Shown piece by piece: positions 1 to 7,569 of a stretch of 13,436 bases of DNA; position 1 is the stretch's first letter; the number at the start of each line of letters is the position of its first letter. The position numbers were made by a program, and so were the translations under genes. The notes below the pieces were generated by a model, which saw only the letters and a program-made list of their open reading frames with translations, searched no databases and had not been told where the DNA came from. The stretch is from Panacagrimonas sp. (GTDB lineage Bacteria > Pseudomonadota > Gammaproteobacteria > Nevskiales > Nevskiaceae): positions 1 through 13,436 of the forward strand of contig JAJFJX010000225.1 of assembly GCA_021773655.1 (NCBI GenBank), given 5' to 3'.

Positions 1-235
1 CGATGCCGAACAGCAGCTCGAAGTAACGCGCCGAGTTCTTGCCGAAGAATCCGATGTGCGCGCCGGACCGCACACCGCTGGCGACGAGGCTGCTGGCCAC
101 GCGGTTGCTGAGATCGTCGAGCTGCGCCCAGCTGCGCCGGCCCAGACCGTCGATCAGCGCGGTCTTGCCGGGGGAAAAGCGCGCATAGTGCCTGGTGATA
201 TCGCCCAGGTTGCGGATTTCGGCGTGAAGCCACAT
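1..235 (-). CDS. AMP-dependent acyl-CoA synthetase/ligase, N-terminal fragment (cut by window edge)
   Basis: The first 78 codons of an adenylate-forming ligase; the rest lies beyond the left edge. Family members activate a carboxylic acid with ATP and join it to coenzyme A in the cytoplasm. What is visible is the family's N-terminal segment: a short helix leading to ITRHYARFSPGKTALIDG, then RRSWAQLDDLSNRVASSL (the fold in which bound acids are activated begins here) and VRSGAHIGFFGKNSARYFEL, where VASGV-x-GAHIGF is the usual 'L...GV..GD.V' strand. The ATP-binding P-loop and later motifs are outside the window, so substrate class cannot be judged. The ATG at 233-235 has a good ribosome site (GAGGAG and AAGGGA just upstream) and sits 39 bp after the crotonase stop, so the two are probably co-transcribed. 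In this context it probably activates the acid degraded by the neighbouring beta-oxidation enzymes (inference). Confidence 0.85.
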   Translation of the reverse strand, partial: MWLHAEIRNLGDITRHYARFSPGKTALIDGLGRRSWAQLDDLSNRVASSLVASGVRSGAHIGFFGKNSARYFELLFGI

Positions 236-274
236 GTCCCTTCTCCTCTGCGTACTGCTCTCGGCGTGCGCTGC

Positions 275-1063
275 TCAGCGGCCCTGGAAGTTGGGTTTGC
301 GCTTCTCGACGAACGCGAGAATCCCTTCGCGGGCATCGGCGGAGGAAGCCGCGCGGGACAGGGCCTGGGCCTCGTCCTCCAGCTGTGCATCCAGCGGCTG
401 GCTCAACGCCCGCGAGAACAGACGGCGGATCTCGCCGTAGGCGAGCGTCGGGCCACGGCTCAGGCGGATGGCCGCCTTCTCCGCCTCCTCCACCAGCACC
501 GCATCTTCGACCACGTGATCGACCAGCCCGATGCGGCCGGCCTCCTCGGCCTCCAACGTCTCGGCCAGCAACAGGAAGCGCCGCGCGCGCGCGATGCCCA
601 TGCGCGAGGCCAGTCCCGTGGTGGCGCCAGCGTCGCAGGTGTAGCCGATCTGCGTGTAGGCCGCACCGAAGCGTGCCGAACGCGCGCTGAACACCAAGTC
701 GCAGTTCGCCACCAGGGCACAGGCGCCGCCGATGCACGTGCCGTGCACCGCTACCACCAGCGGCGCATCCAGGCGCGCGAGGCGGGCAACGCCCGTGTGC
801 AGGTCGGAGGCCCACTCGCGAATCTTCTGCGGCAGAGTTTCCAGGTTCTTCGAGAACATCTGGATATCGCCGCCGACGCTGAAGAACTTGCCGCGCGCCG
901 TGATGAGTACCGCGCGCACCTCGGGCCGGCTCAACAACTCGTTGGCCACCGCGGCCCAATCCTCGCAAAACGTGGCGTTGATGGGATTGCCGATCTCCGG
1001 CTGGTTGAGCACGACCCGCGCGAGCCCTTCGCTCACGCTGAGATCGATCGACTGGTATGCCAT
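275..1063 (-). CDS. Enoyl-CoA hydratase/isomerase family protein, PaaG-like (crotonase A)
   Basis: A 262-residue crotonase-fold protein, normal length for the family, which acts on acyl-CoA thioesters through an oxyanion hole. Visible motifs are QPEIGNPIN (20-29), GKFFSVGGDI (58-67, first oxyanion strand), VHGTCIGGACAL (106-117, second oxyanion strand) and a C-terminal EKRKPNFQGR tail. The two glutamates of classical enoyl-CoA hydratase (rat Glu144 and Glu164) are replaced by Ala116 and Tyr136, while Asp144 in the CDAGA turn matches the catalytic Asp of PaaG-type isomerases. A double-bond isomerase or another crotonase reaction is therefore likelier than hydration (inference from alignment by eye). 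The open frame continues upstream to 1231, but the ATG at 1061-1063 follows GGAG by a proper distance and begins the conserved domain, so I chose it. It resembles crotonase B at 7902-8690. It follows the acyl-CoA dehydrogenase after 216 bp in which I see no gene, and it precedes the acyl-CoA ligase. Confidence 0.9.
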   Translation of the reverse strand: MAYQSIDLSVSEGLARVVLNQPEIGNPINATFCEDWAAVANELLSRPEVRAVLITARGKFFSVGGDIQMFSKNLETLPQKIREWASDLHTGVARLARLDAPLVVAVHGTCIGGACALVANCDLVFSARSARFGAAYTQIGYTCDAGATTGLASRMGIARARRFLLLAETLEAEEAGRIGLVDHVVEDAVLVEEAEKAAIRLSRGPTLAYGEIRRLFSRALSQPLDAQLEDEAQALSRAASSADAREGILAFVEKRKPNFQGR

Positions 1064-1279
1064 GCGGTTCTCCGGAATTTGAACCTCCACTGATCTCGGT
1101 ACGGAATCAGTGGCGCCTCGTGTCGCCCTTCTGCCTTCAGATACCCACCACCGTGGCGGCCTTGCCGACCGCGACGCCGGGCTGGTGTCGCACCGCCTGT
1201 CACCGACCTGGCTGGCCGCCAAGCTCGGCATTCCCTGAATTGATAGTTCGTACGCGCTTGCTGCCCGATAAGTAATGTT

Positions 1280-2491
1280 TTACGCCGCGCGTTTTCCGGA
1301 TAAGGGCTCGCTGTTCGAGATCGCCTGCACCGTGGAATGCCCCAGCAGTCCCTGGAACAGCGAGCGACCGATGATCTGCTTCATCACCTCGATCGAGCCG
1401 CCGGCGATCTTCACGATACGCGCATCAGCATAGGCCCGGGCGATCGGGTATTCCCACAGATAACCCCAGCCGCCGAACAGCTGCAGGCATTCGTCCACGA
1501 CCTTGCAGTGAAGGTTCGACAGCCACATCTTGGCCATCGCCGCGTCGACCTCGGTCAGCGTTCCGTTCATGAACTGCTCGATGCAGCGATCTGTGAACAC
1601 ACGCCCGATCACCGCCTCGGTCTGCAGTTCGGCCAGCTTGAACTGGGTGTTCTGGAAGTCCGCGATGGTCTTGCCGAATGCCTTGCGCTGCGCGGTGTAC
1701 TCCACCGTCCACTGGATGACGGTCTCGGACACCGTGGCTGAGCGGACCGCCTGGGCCAGGCGCTCCTGGGCCAGCTTGGTCATCATCAGTTTGAAGCCCT
1801 CGCCCTCCTTGCCGAGCATGGCGCTGGCCGGCACGCGCAGGTCCTCGAAGAACAGCTCCGAAGTGTCCTGCCCCTTCATGCCGAGCTTGTCGAGATTCTT
1901 GCCGCGCACGAAGCCCGGCAGCGAGGTATCGACCAGGAACAGCGTGACGCCCTTGGCACCCTGCGAGGAGTCGGTCTTGGTGGCCAGCACGATCACGTCG
2001 CAGAGCTGGCCGTTGGAGATGAAGACCTTCTGGCCGTTGATGACGTAGTCGTCGCCGTCGCGCGTCGCGCGCGTCCGTATAGCCTTCAGGTCGGACCCGG
2101 CGTGCGGCTCGGTCATGCCGAGGGATCCTATGGCCTCGCCGCTCACCATCTTCGGCAGCCACCGCTTCTTCTGCTCCTCGGAACCGAAGGACTTGATGTA
2201 CGTCGCCACCAGGTCGCAGTGGATCAGGAAGCCGGGGCCGGTGTAGCCGCTGCGCGCCAGCTCCTCGAAGACCACCACGTCGAAGAGGTAGTCGAGCCCC
2301 AGCCCGCCGTACTCCTCGGGAATCGTGCAGCACAGCATTCCCGCCTCGCCGGCCTTGAGCCACAGCTCGCGAGGGACGATGCCGTCCTCCTCCCACTGCT
2401 TGTGGAAGGGCGCGATTTCCTTCTCAATGAATTTGCGGACCGTGGAGCGGAACATCTCGTGCTCTTCACGGAACAACCGTCGCTCAAACAT
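1280..2491 (-). CDS. Acyl-CoA dehydrogenase
   Basis: A 403-residue FAD enzyme that introduces the alpha,beta double bond into an acyl-CoA and passes electrons to ETF; cytoplasmic. All three domains are present. The N-terminal helical part includes PEEYGGLGLDYLFD (58-71). The middle beta domain has MTEPHAGSDL (126-135) and NGQKVFISNGQ (152-162). The C-terminal helical part has RKAFGKTIADFQNTQ (269-283) and DECLQLFGGWGYLWEYPIA (333-351). The glutamate at 243 in AQERL is where long-chain and isovaleryl-CoA dehydrogenases carry the catalytic base; the alternative site, Glu in YEGT, is replaced by AGGS (363-366). This makes it LCAD/IVD-like, and the chain specificity is unknown. The C-terminus runs about 25 residues past the usual IIGRSL end. 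The ATG at 2489-2491 has AGGAG seven bases upstream, and a perfect 14-bp palindrome lies 33 bp before it. The remnant of a different acyl-CoA dehydrogenase lies just upstream. Confidence 0.95.
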   Translation of the reverse strand: MFERRLFREEHEMFRSTVRKFIEKEIAPFHKQWEEDGIVPRELWLKAGEAGMLCCTIPEEYGGLGLDYLFDVVVFEELARSGYTGPGFLIHCDLVATYIKSFGSEEQKKRWLPKMVSGEAIGSLGMTEPHAGSDLKAIRTRATRDGDDYVINGQKVFISNGQLCDVIVLATKTDSSQGAKGVTLFLVDTSLPGFVRGKNLDKLGMKGQDTSELFFEDLRVPASAMLGKEGEGFKLMMTKLAQERLAQAVRSATVSETVIQWTVEYTAQRKAFGKTIADFQNTQFKLAELQTEAVIGRVFTDRCIEQFMNGTLTEVDAAMAKMWLSNLHCKVVDECLQLFGGWGYLWEYPIARAYADARIVKIAGGSIEVMKQIIGRSLFQGLLGHSTVQAISNSEPLSGKRAA

Positions 2492-2523
2492 TACGACGCT
2501 CCTAATTGGTGTCAGGAGTAATC

Positions 2524-2537
2524 GTACGGTACCGTAC
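2524..2537. promoter_or_regulatory. Palindromic operator, site 1 (upstream of acyl-CoA dehydrogenase)
   Basis: GTACGGTACCGTAC is a perfect 14-bp palindrome ending 33 bp before the acyl-CoA dehydrogenase start. Close copies with the pattern GTAYGGNNCCRTAC lie before three other genes of the window. The size and symmetry are typical of TetR-family operators; the identity of the regulator is inference. Confidence 0.7.
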
Positions 2538-2608
2538 TAGATCTGTAAAGCCCCGGACCCGTCCCGTCGAACTGCACGCCGGGCCCAGCGCTCCGATGCG
2601 TCTCCGCC

Positions 2609-3062
2609 TCAGAGATTGCGGGAAATCAGCTCGCGCATGAAACCGTGGCCGCCGTGTAATTGCAGGCATTGGTCGACGTAGGCCCAGCCCACCAGCAGGT
2701 CAGCGTTGAGGTCGGCGAGCCGGTCGCGCGTGTTCTGGAACTCCGAAGATGGGTTGGCCGAAGGCCTTGCGGTTGAGCACGCGGTCCACGGTGAGGTCGA
2801 AGTCACTCTGGGCCGAGCCCATCGACTGGAAAGCGATGGTCAGCGGTTCCTGTGGCAGCTCGGTCATAAGGATGACGAAGGCGGTGCCATCGGCCCCCAT
2901 CAGGTTCGTGACCGACACCTTGACCTCGTCGAACGACATCTCGGAGGTTTCAGCAGATAGGTGCCCGAGCTCTTCGAGATTGCTGCTGCGGCGAAACCCG
3001 GGTCAGTCTGTCTCGGTCAGGATCAGGCTTCGGTCTCGTCACGCCTGGACCGCCTGGAACGA
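2609..3062 (-). pseudogene. Decayed acyl-CoA dehydrogenase (second, divergent paralog)
   Basis: Minus-strand remnant of an acyl-CoA dehydrogenase in three pieces. RSLILTETD then a TGA stop (3003-3005, where family members often have Arg or Thr) then PGFRRSSNLEELGHLSAE and TSEMSFDEVKVSVTNLMG match the middle and C-terminal domain junction. LPQEPLTIAF matches the usual LPQERL helix, and NRKAFGQPIF matches the RKAFG motif. A frameshift near 2750 moves the match to SEFQNTRDRLADLNADLL. Two stretches are then missing. AYVDQC runs straight into LQLHGGHGFM, losing about 30 residues, and GFM runs straight into RELISRNL and the TGA at 2609-2611, losing the IARAYADARV segment. The N-terminal half is absent; another in-frame TGA lies at 3039-3041. 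It is too divergent from the intact neighbour to be a recent local copy. The upstream end is approximate. Confidence 0.8.
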
Positions 3063-3175
3063 CGGGATCACCCTATCACCTGCCTGCCTTCCCGGCTAAC
3101 GAAGCCCCGAATCGATCCATCCGCCCACCATGCGACATCGCGCTCGGCGGCTCGTTTGAATCCTGGCTCAAAATG

Positions 3176-3193
3176 TCGTACGGTTCCATACGA
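3176..3193. promoter_or_regulatory. Palindromic operator, site 2 (upstream of DECR-like SDR)
   Basis: TCGTACGGTTCCATACGA is an 18-bp inverted repeat with one imperfect pair in the arms (TCGTA-C/T-GG, centre, CC-A/G-TACGA). Its core GTACGGTTCCATAC differs from site 1 only at the centre and one arm base. It ends about 20 bp before the ATG at 3214, a position suited to repression of that plus-strand gene. Confidence 0.7.
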
Positions 3194-3213
3194 GTATACC
3201 AACGAGACGTGCC

Positions 3214-4107
3214 ATGACCCTTTATGCTGCAGACGCCCTTGCGGGCAAGCGCATCCTCATCACCGGCGGGGGCACCGGCCTGGGGAAGGGCGTCGCCGGC
3301 TTCCTTGCCCGGCACGGGGCCCAGGTGCATCTTTGGGGCCGGCGGCTCGAAGTGCTGCAGAAGGCCGCCGAAGAGATCAACGAGAGCTGCGGTCAGATCC
3401 GCGCCCGCGTCCAGACCGTGGACATCCGCAAGGCGGAACAGGTGGACGCGGCCATCGGCGAGATCTGGGAGCAGCACGGACCCCTGACCGGCCTGATCAA
3501 CAACGCTGCGGCGAATTTCATTGCACCGACCAAGGACCTGTCTCCGCGCGCCTTCGAGGCGGTGACCTCCACCGTGATGAACGGCGCGTTCTTCACCACC
3601 CATGCTTGCGGGAAGCGTTGGATCGAGCAGGGCATCAAGGGCTCGGTGGTGTCCACGCTCGTGACCTGGATCTGGACCGGATCGGCCTTCGTGGTGCCCT
3701 CGGCGATGGCCAAGGCGGCAGTGAATGCCATGACCATGTCGCTGGCGGTAGAATGGGCGAAGTACGGCATCCGCATCAATGCCGTTGCACCCGGCCCCTT
3801 CCCCACCGAATACGCCTGGCAGATGCTCTCGCCGACCGACGAGGCCAAGGTCGGCGCGACCCAGGCAGACGAGGTACCGATGGGCCGTTATGGCGAGATC
3901 CGCGAGCTTGCCAACCTGATGATCCTGCTGCTCAGCGACCAGTGCGATTACCTCACCGGCGAGACCATCTGCATCGATGGCGGCCACCATCTGGCAGCGC
4001 CCTCGACCTTTGCCAGTCTGACCAAGCTCAGTGACGAGGCCTGGCGCCGGATCCGCGAATCGAGCCAGGCGGCGACCGCTGCGTCGAAGGCCCAGCGGAG
4101 CACCTAG
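3214..4107 (+). CDS. 2,4-dienoyl-CoA reductase-like short-chain dehydrogenase (DECR type)
   Basis: A 297-residue SDR. DECR-type enzymes reduce 2,4-dienoyl-CoA with NADPH, an auxiliary step in the oxidation of unsaturated fatty acids. Motifs seen are the cofactor loop TGGGTGLG (17-24), LWGRR (40-44, arginines consistent with NADPH), INNAAANFIAPTKDLSP (95-111), FVVPSAMAK (159-167), EWAKYGIRINAVAPGPFPTE (180-199) and CIDGG (253-257). Human mitochondrial DECR1 has the same NNAA-NFI-PT, FVVPSA-AK and VxPGP layout and a similar C-terminal extension, so I prefer this to a FabG-type reductase. Lys167 is conserved, but the position 15 residues before it, a catalytic Tyr in DECR1 (Tyr199), is Trp152 here. 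Activity may therefore be altered or lost. It is the only intact plus-strand gene, divergent from the acyl-CoA dehydrogenase and convergent with the aldehyde dehydrogenase, with operator site 2 close upstream. Confidence 0.88.
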   Translation: MTLYAADALAGKRILITGGGTGLGKGVAGFLARHGAQVHLWGRRLEVLQKAAEEINESCGQIRARVQTVDIRKAEQVDAAIGEIWEQHGPLTGLINNAAANFIAPTKDLSPRAFEAVTSTVMNGAFFTTHACGKRWIEQGIKGSVVSTLVTWIWTGSAFVVPSAMAKAAVNAMTMSLAVEWAKYGIRINAVAPGPFPTEYAWQMLSPTDEAKVGATQADEVPMGRYGEIRELANLMILLLSDQCDYLTGETICIDGGHHLAAPSTFASLTKLSDEAWRRIRESSQAATAASKAQRST

Positions 4108-4129
4108 GCAGGCAAGCGATTCGCCGGCA

Positions 4130-4325
4130 GGCGACCGGGCTGCCGGTATCGCCGCCGCGCTCGCGCTGGTCGGCGCAGCGCAGTCGCCGGTCGCGTATGC
4201 CGAAATCAAGCGCTGGGGACCTCACGGCAGGAACGCTCGTAAGCTCGGGTGGGCGCTGCGCGCTGTGCGCCAACGTCGAAGGAATCTTCCTGGCCAAAGG
4301 CGGCGATCGACCAGCTTCGATGCGG
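4130..4325 (+). pseudogene. C-terminal remnant of a crotonase (enoyl-CoA hydratase/isomerase)
   Basis: Just after the DECR-like gene, one plus-strand frame reads AAALALVGAAQSPVAYAEIK and RW, like the helix before the crotonase C-terminus (compare GPTLAYGEIRRLF in the intact crotonase A). At about 4216 the match moves to the next frame as GGRCALCANVEGIFLAKGGD, like the usual final segment 'RCA...REGI-AFLEKRKP'. Only about 60 residues of homology remain, with one frameshift and no catalytic part. The match is short and judged by eye, and the boundaries are approximate. Confidence 0.5.
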
Positions 4326-4466
4326 GGTCCACTTCGAAATCGGCTATCGCCGCGCTCGCGAGGTCCAGATGGGCAGCGCAGTCAGCTAGAGGTCAGGACA
4401 AGCCTTCCCGTCTGCCTTCCGGGTGGAGCCCGAGATCGCCGGAGAGCCGGATCGAAGACCCCGCCC

Positions 4467-4990
4467 ATGGAGGGCTTCGAGTTGACGAAACCCGAAGAGC
4501 TGATCCTGGCCCTGCACCTGGGCGGCTCGCAGCGCGCGATCACCGAGCGCAGCCTTCGTAGCTGTCCCCGCGCCGGCCAGGTGACGTGCTCCCGGCGGGC
4601 CGGCCTGCGCATCCCGGTGCGGAACCTTCTGCCTCGGAGCGATGCCGGAACCCGTGGCTCGCCTGAGCCGCGCAGAGCTGCGCCGCGTCGCCTTCAGCGA
4701 CCGCCTAGTGAGCGCGGCCATGACCGCCCTGCTGCGTACGGCACGCGCCGACTCCGGACGGCTGTCGTCGATGCCCCGCTTTCGCGCCGCCCGGGCCTGT
4801 CACCGCACCAGCACCTGAGCCTGCGATGCGTAGCGGCCGCCAAGAAGCTGCTGCGCGACACCGCAGCTGGACTTGAACGTTATCGCGCAGGACAACGGCT
4901 TTGCCAGCCAGTCGCATTTCACGGCGGTGTTCAACGGCCTCCCCAGATCCACGCCGGCGCGATACCGCGAGATGCGTCGATCGCATAGCG
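4467..4990 (+). pseudogene. Decayed AraC-family transcriptional regulator
   Basis: Pieces of an AraC-type regulator appear in order on the plus strand but in alternating frames. EELILALHLGGSQRAITER and PRAGQVTCSRRAG (from about 4494) resemble the N-terminal sensor domain, where 'LVLHLGGPQRV...APGQVTLLPAG' is usual. AFSDRLVSAAMTALLRTARA and DSGRL (from about 4690, next frame) resemble the end of that domain. GLSPHQHLSLRCVAAAKKLL and RDTAAGL (from about 4795, back in the first frame) match the linker of the DNA-binding domain. VIAQDNGFASQSHFTAVF and STPARYREMRR (from 4879, shifted again) match the second helix-turn-helix, the most recognisable piece. At least three frameshifts and probable internal losses make a functional product impossible. 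It may once have regulated the adjacent catabolic genes (inference). Confidence 0.7.
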
Positions 4991-5052
4991 CTTCCCAGGT
5001 CGGCGGCGCTTACGAACCCCTGAGTAGTCCAAGCCTCAAGGCGATAATTACC

Positions 5053-6501
5053 TCAGCCCATCACATAGGTGGACTTGTATTGTTGATAGCCGCTCAAGGC
5101 CTCGGGACCTAATTCGCGGCCGAGGCCGCTGGCCTTGACGCCACCGAAGGGTGAGCCGATGGCCGGCATGTAGCCGTTGATGCCGATCGTACCGGTCTGG
5201 ACGCGGCGCGCCAGGCGACGGGCACGGGCCTCGTCCGTGCTCCAGATCGAGCCGCCCAGGCCGTACTCCGATTCGTTGGCGATCCGCACCGCGTCGGCCT
5301 CGTCCGTGTAGGGAATCACTGCCAACACCGGCCCGAAAATCTCCTCGCGCGCGATAGTCGCGTTGTTGTCGAGATCGGCGAACACCGTCGGCTGAACGAA
5401 CCAGCCGCGATCCAGCCCCTTCGGTCGCCCGCCGCCAGCCACCAGCCGCGCCTCGGTCTTACCCTTGGCAATGTAGCCCTCTACACGGCTCCGGTGAGCC
5501 GAGGACGCCATGGGGCCGACATGCGTGGCCATGTCGAGCGGATCGCCGACCTTGAGCGAGGACGCCAGGCCGGCAACGGCCTCCACCACTTGGCCGTAGC
5601 GGCTGCGTGGCGCGAGCACGCGCGTGCAGTTGAAGCAGGCCTGGCCGTTGTTGAGCATAGAAGCTGAGGCCAGACCCTGCATGACCGAATCGAGATTGGC
5701 GTCGTCCAGGATGATGGCGGCAGACTTGCCGCCCAGTTCCAGTGATACCGGCCGCAGCAGCTCGCCGCAGACGCGGGCGATGGCACGGCCCGCAGCCGTC
5801 GAGCCCGTGAACGCGACCTTGTCCACGCCGGGATGCGAAACCAGGTAGGCGCCCACCTCGCGGTCCGCCGCGACCCAGTTGATCACGCCGGGCGGCAGTT
5901 GCGCCTCGGCGGCGGCTTCCGCCATGACGTAGCTGTCCAGGACCGTGCCCGGCGAGGGCTTGAGCACGATCGTGCAGCCGGCCGCGAGCGCCGGACCAAT
6001 CTTGCTGATCGCCAGCGTCACCGGGAAATTCCAGGGCACGATCCCGGCGACGACGCCGATCGGCGAACGGCTCACCAGGGTTTCGCGTCCCATCTGGGAA
6101 GGACGCAGTTCCTCGGCTTGCAGGCCCTTGGCCAATTCGCCGTAGTACGCGAGCAGGCCGATGGAGAACTGACCCTCGAGCGCGCTGCTGACCGACAGCG
6201 GCATTCCGTTCTGCATGCTGACCGCGCGCGCGATGGCGTCGCTGCGCTTCTGCAGTGCGACGACGAAACGCCCGATAGCGGCGGCTCGATCGGCCGGCGT
6301 GCTCTGCGACCACTCCAGGCTGTCGAAGGCCCTGCGCGCGGCGGCCACGGCGCGGTCCACGTCCGCCTCGACCGCTTCCGGTACCGAGCCAATGAGCTCC
6401 TCGGTCGCGGCGTTTATCAGTTCGAAGCGTCGCTTCGAAGTTGGGGCCACCCACTCGCCGCCGATGTAGAACGCGTCCCGCAACTGCTGCTGAATGCCCA
6501 C
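5053..6501 (-). CDS. NAD(P)-dependent aldehyde dehydrogenase
   Basis: A 482-residue aldehyde dehydrogenase, of usual length, oxidising an aldehyde to the carboxylic acid in the cytoplasm. Motifs in order: PWNFPVT (156-162, with the Asn of the oxyanion hole), KPSP (181-184, cofactor), FTGSTAAGR (231-239, Rossmann Gly loop), LELGGKS (254-260, with catalytic Glu255), NNGQACFNCTR (284-294, with nucleophile Cys289), EEIFGPVL (386-393) and SPFGGVKASGLGRE (450-463). Every essential residue is present. The start is taken as GTG at 6499-6501 because GGAGG lies six bases before it. An in-frame GTG at 6556-6558 would add 19 residues but has no such site. Operator site 3 lies 66 bp upstream. It ends tail-to-tail with the decayed AraC region. 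Its product would be a natural substrate for the acyl-CoA ligase at the left edge (inference); the chain or ring type is unknown. Confidence 0.95.
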   Translation of the reverse strand: MGIQQQLRDAFYIGGEWVAPTSKRRFELINAATEELIGSVPEAVEADVDRAVAAARRAFDSLEWSQSTPADRAAAIGRFVVALQKRSDAIARAVSMQNGMPLSVSSALEGQFSIGLLAYYGELAKGLQAEELRPSQMGRETLVSRSPIGVVAGIVPWNFPVTLAISKIGPALAAGCTIVLKPSPGTVLDSYVMAEAAAEAQLPPGVINWVAADREVGAYLVSHPGVDKVAFTGSTAAGRAIARVCGELLRPVSLELGGKSAAIILDDANLDSVMQGLASASMLNNGQACFNCTRVLAPRSRYGQVVEAVAGLASSLKVGDPLDMATHVGPMASSAHRSRVEGYIAKGKTEARLVAGGGRPKGLDRGWFVQPTVFADLDNNATIAREEIFGPVLAVIPYTDEADAVRIANESEYGLGGSIWSTDEARARRLARRVQTGTIGINGYMPAIGSPFGGVKASGLGRELGPEALSGYQQYKSTYVMG

Positions 6502-6507
6502 GATTCG

Positions 6508-6512
6508 CCTCC
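6508..6512 (-). promoter_or_regulatory. Ribosome binding site that fixes the aldehyde dehydrogenase start
   Basis: GGAGG on the minus strand, six bases before the GTG at 6499-6501. It favours this start over the longer GTG at 6556-6558. Confidence 0.75.
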
Positions 6513-6566
6513 GCCAATGGCTCGCCGGAAGTGCCGAGTCGCCCCCCGACCTCGACACAACTTCTG

Positions 6567-6580
6567 GTATGTTTCCATAC
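6567..6580. promoter_or_regulatory. Palindromic operator, site 3 (upstream of aldehyde dehydrogenase)
   Basis: GTATGTTTCCATAC fits GTAYGGNNCCRTAC with one deviation (T for the second G of the left arm). The outer arms GTATG/CATAC pair perfectly. It lies 66 bp before the chosen GTG start. A further half-site, GGTACGG, follows at 6591-6597. Confidence 0.6.
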
Positions 6581-6627
6581 TATATACGATGGTACGGCAT
6601 GTCTACCGCATCGAAACTGCGGCCACG

Positions 6628-7527
6628 CTAGCCCTTCGGTGACGCTTGCTTGGGCCCTTCGGTCAGCAGCCTCGGCATCTCGTCCAGGTGAAAGCCAACG
6701 AAGGGTTTTGACTTGTCGTGCTCAACCGGAGGGTTCCAGCACAGGCGCATGTTGGGGGCGCCGCCATCGACTCGGATGCAGGTTCCAGTGATGAAGGAGG
6801 CCACCGGCGAGAGCAAGTACACGATCGCGCCCGACATTTCGGCGACGTTGCCGTAACGCTGCATCGGAATCGTCTTCGGGAACTTCAGGATCTCCGTTTG
6901 CGCCTCCGGCTCGTAGGTGTCGAAGCCGCTGCTCGCGATGCCGCCGGGCGCCACGCAGTTCACCCGCACACCGGCCGAGGCCCATTCCGAGGCGGCGCTC
7001 TCGCTCAAGGTCAACATTCCCCCACGAGCAGCGCCGGAGTGCGCGTAATTGGGCCACCCGTTCCAGATGTCGGCGATGATGTTGACGATGTTGCCGCCGT
7101 TCCGGGCCATCCAGCGGTTGTAGACCTCACGCATCACCATGAAGCCGCCGAACAGGTTCAGGCGCACCACGGCCTCAAAGCCTTTGCTGCTGATGTCCTT
7201 GAGCGGCTGCCGGTACTGCCCGCCCGCGTTGTTGACCAACCCGTCGATACGCCCATGCTGCGCCAGCACGGCCTCGACCATGGCGATCACCTGCTCTTCA
7301 TTACGGATGTCGCAGACCTGCGTGCTCACGCGCCCGACGATGCCCTCTGCCTCAATTTCCGCCTTGACCTTGAGCAGCTTGTCCTCGTCGCGCCCCGCGA
7401 TGGCGACGGTGGCACCCAGGGACGCGAGTTCGTGTGCCGCGCAGCGGCCAATCCCGCTGCCGCCGCCGGTGATGAGGATCACCTGCCCCTCGAACAGGCC
7501 GTGACGGTAAACGGATTGGTAGGGCAT
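6628..7527 (-). CDS. PECR-like trans-2-enoyl-CoA reductase (short-chain dehydrogenase)
   Basis: A 299-residue SDR. Motifs seen are TGGGSGIG (20-27, cofactor loop), NNAGGQYRQPL (99-109), HSGAARGG (163-170), EWASAGVRVNCVAPGGI (181-197), RYGNVAEMSG (224-233), LLSPVASFITG (238-248) and RVDGG (252-256). The usual YxxxK catalytic pair is absent; the aligned residues are Ser164 and Arg168. Human peroxisomal trans-2-enoyl-CoA reductase (PECR) also carries HSGAAR here, together with EWA--GIRINCVAPG and LLSPAASFITG. I therefore read this as a normal feature of the PECR/DECR branch rather than damage. The expected role is NADPH-dependent reduction of an enoyl-CoA. The C-terminal tail (260-299) exceeds that of short SDRs. 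The ATG at 7525-7527 has GAGAGG upstream and operator site 4 lies 43 bp before it. The aldehyde dehydrogenase follows in the same direction. Confidence 0.88.
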   Translation of the reverse strand: MPYQSVYRHGLFEGQVILITGGGSGIGRCAAHELASLGATVAIAGRDEDKLLKVKAEIEAEGIVGRVSTQVCDIRNEEQVIAMVEAVLAQHGRIDGLVNNAGGQYRQPLKDISSKGFEAVVRLNLFGGFMVMREVYNRWMARNGGNIVNIIADIWNGWPNYAHSGAARGGMLTLSESAASEWASAGVRVNCVAPGGIASSGFDTYEPEAQTEILKFPKTIPMQRYGNVAEMSGAIVYLLSPVASFITGTCIRVDGGAPNMRLCWNPPVEHDKSKPFVGFHLDEMPRLLTEGPKQASPKG

Positions 7528-7569
7528 GGTCGTTGCCTCTCGCTTGGGTTGTTGATGCTTGGGTTATTG

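Noticed and set aside
56..1093. Long plus-strand open frame (345 codons) over the acyl-CoA ligase and crotonase A
   Set aside because: It is antisense to two genes with clear family motifs, has the Arg/Ala/Gly-rich composition of a GC-rich shadow frame, and shows no recognisable domain.
1064..1231. 56-residue N-terminal extension of crotonase A
   Set aside because: The crotonase domain starts at the ATG at 1063, which has its own ribosome site; the extension is Arg/Ser-rich and unlike any leader I know.
6628..7527. Reading the PECR-like SDR as inactive because it lacks the YxxxK pair
   Set aside because: HSGAAR at this position is shared with active peroxisomal trans-2-enoyl-CoA reductase, so it is a family trait.
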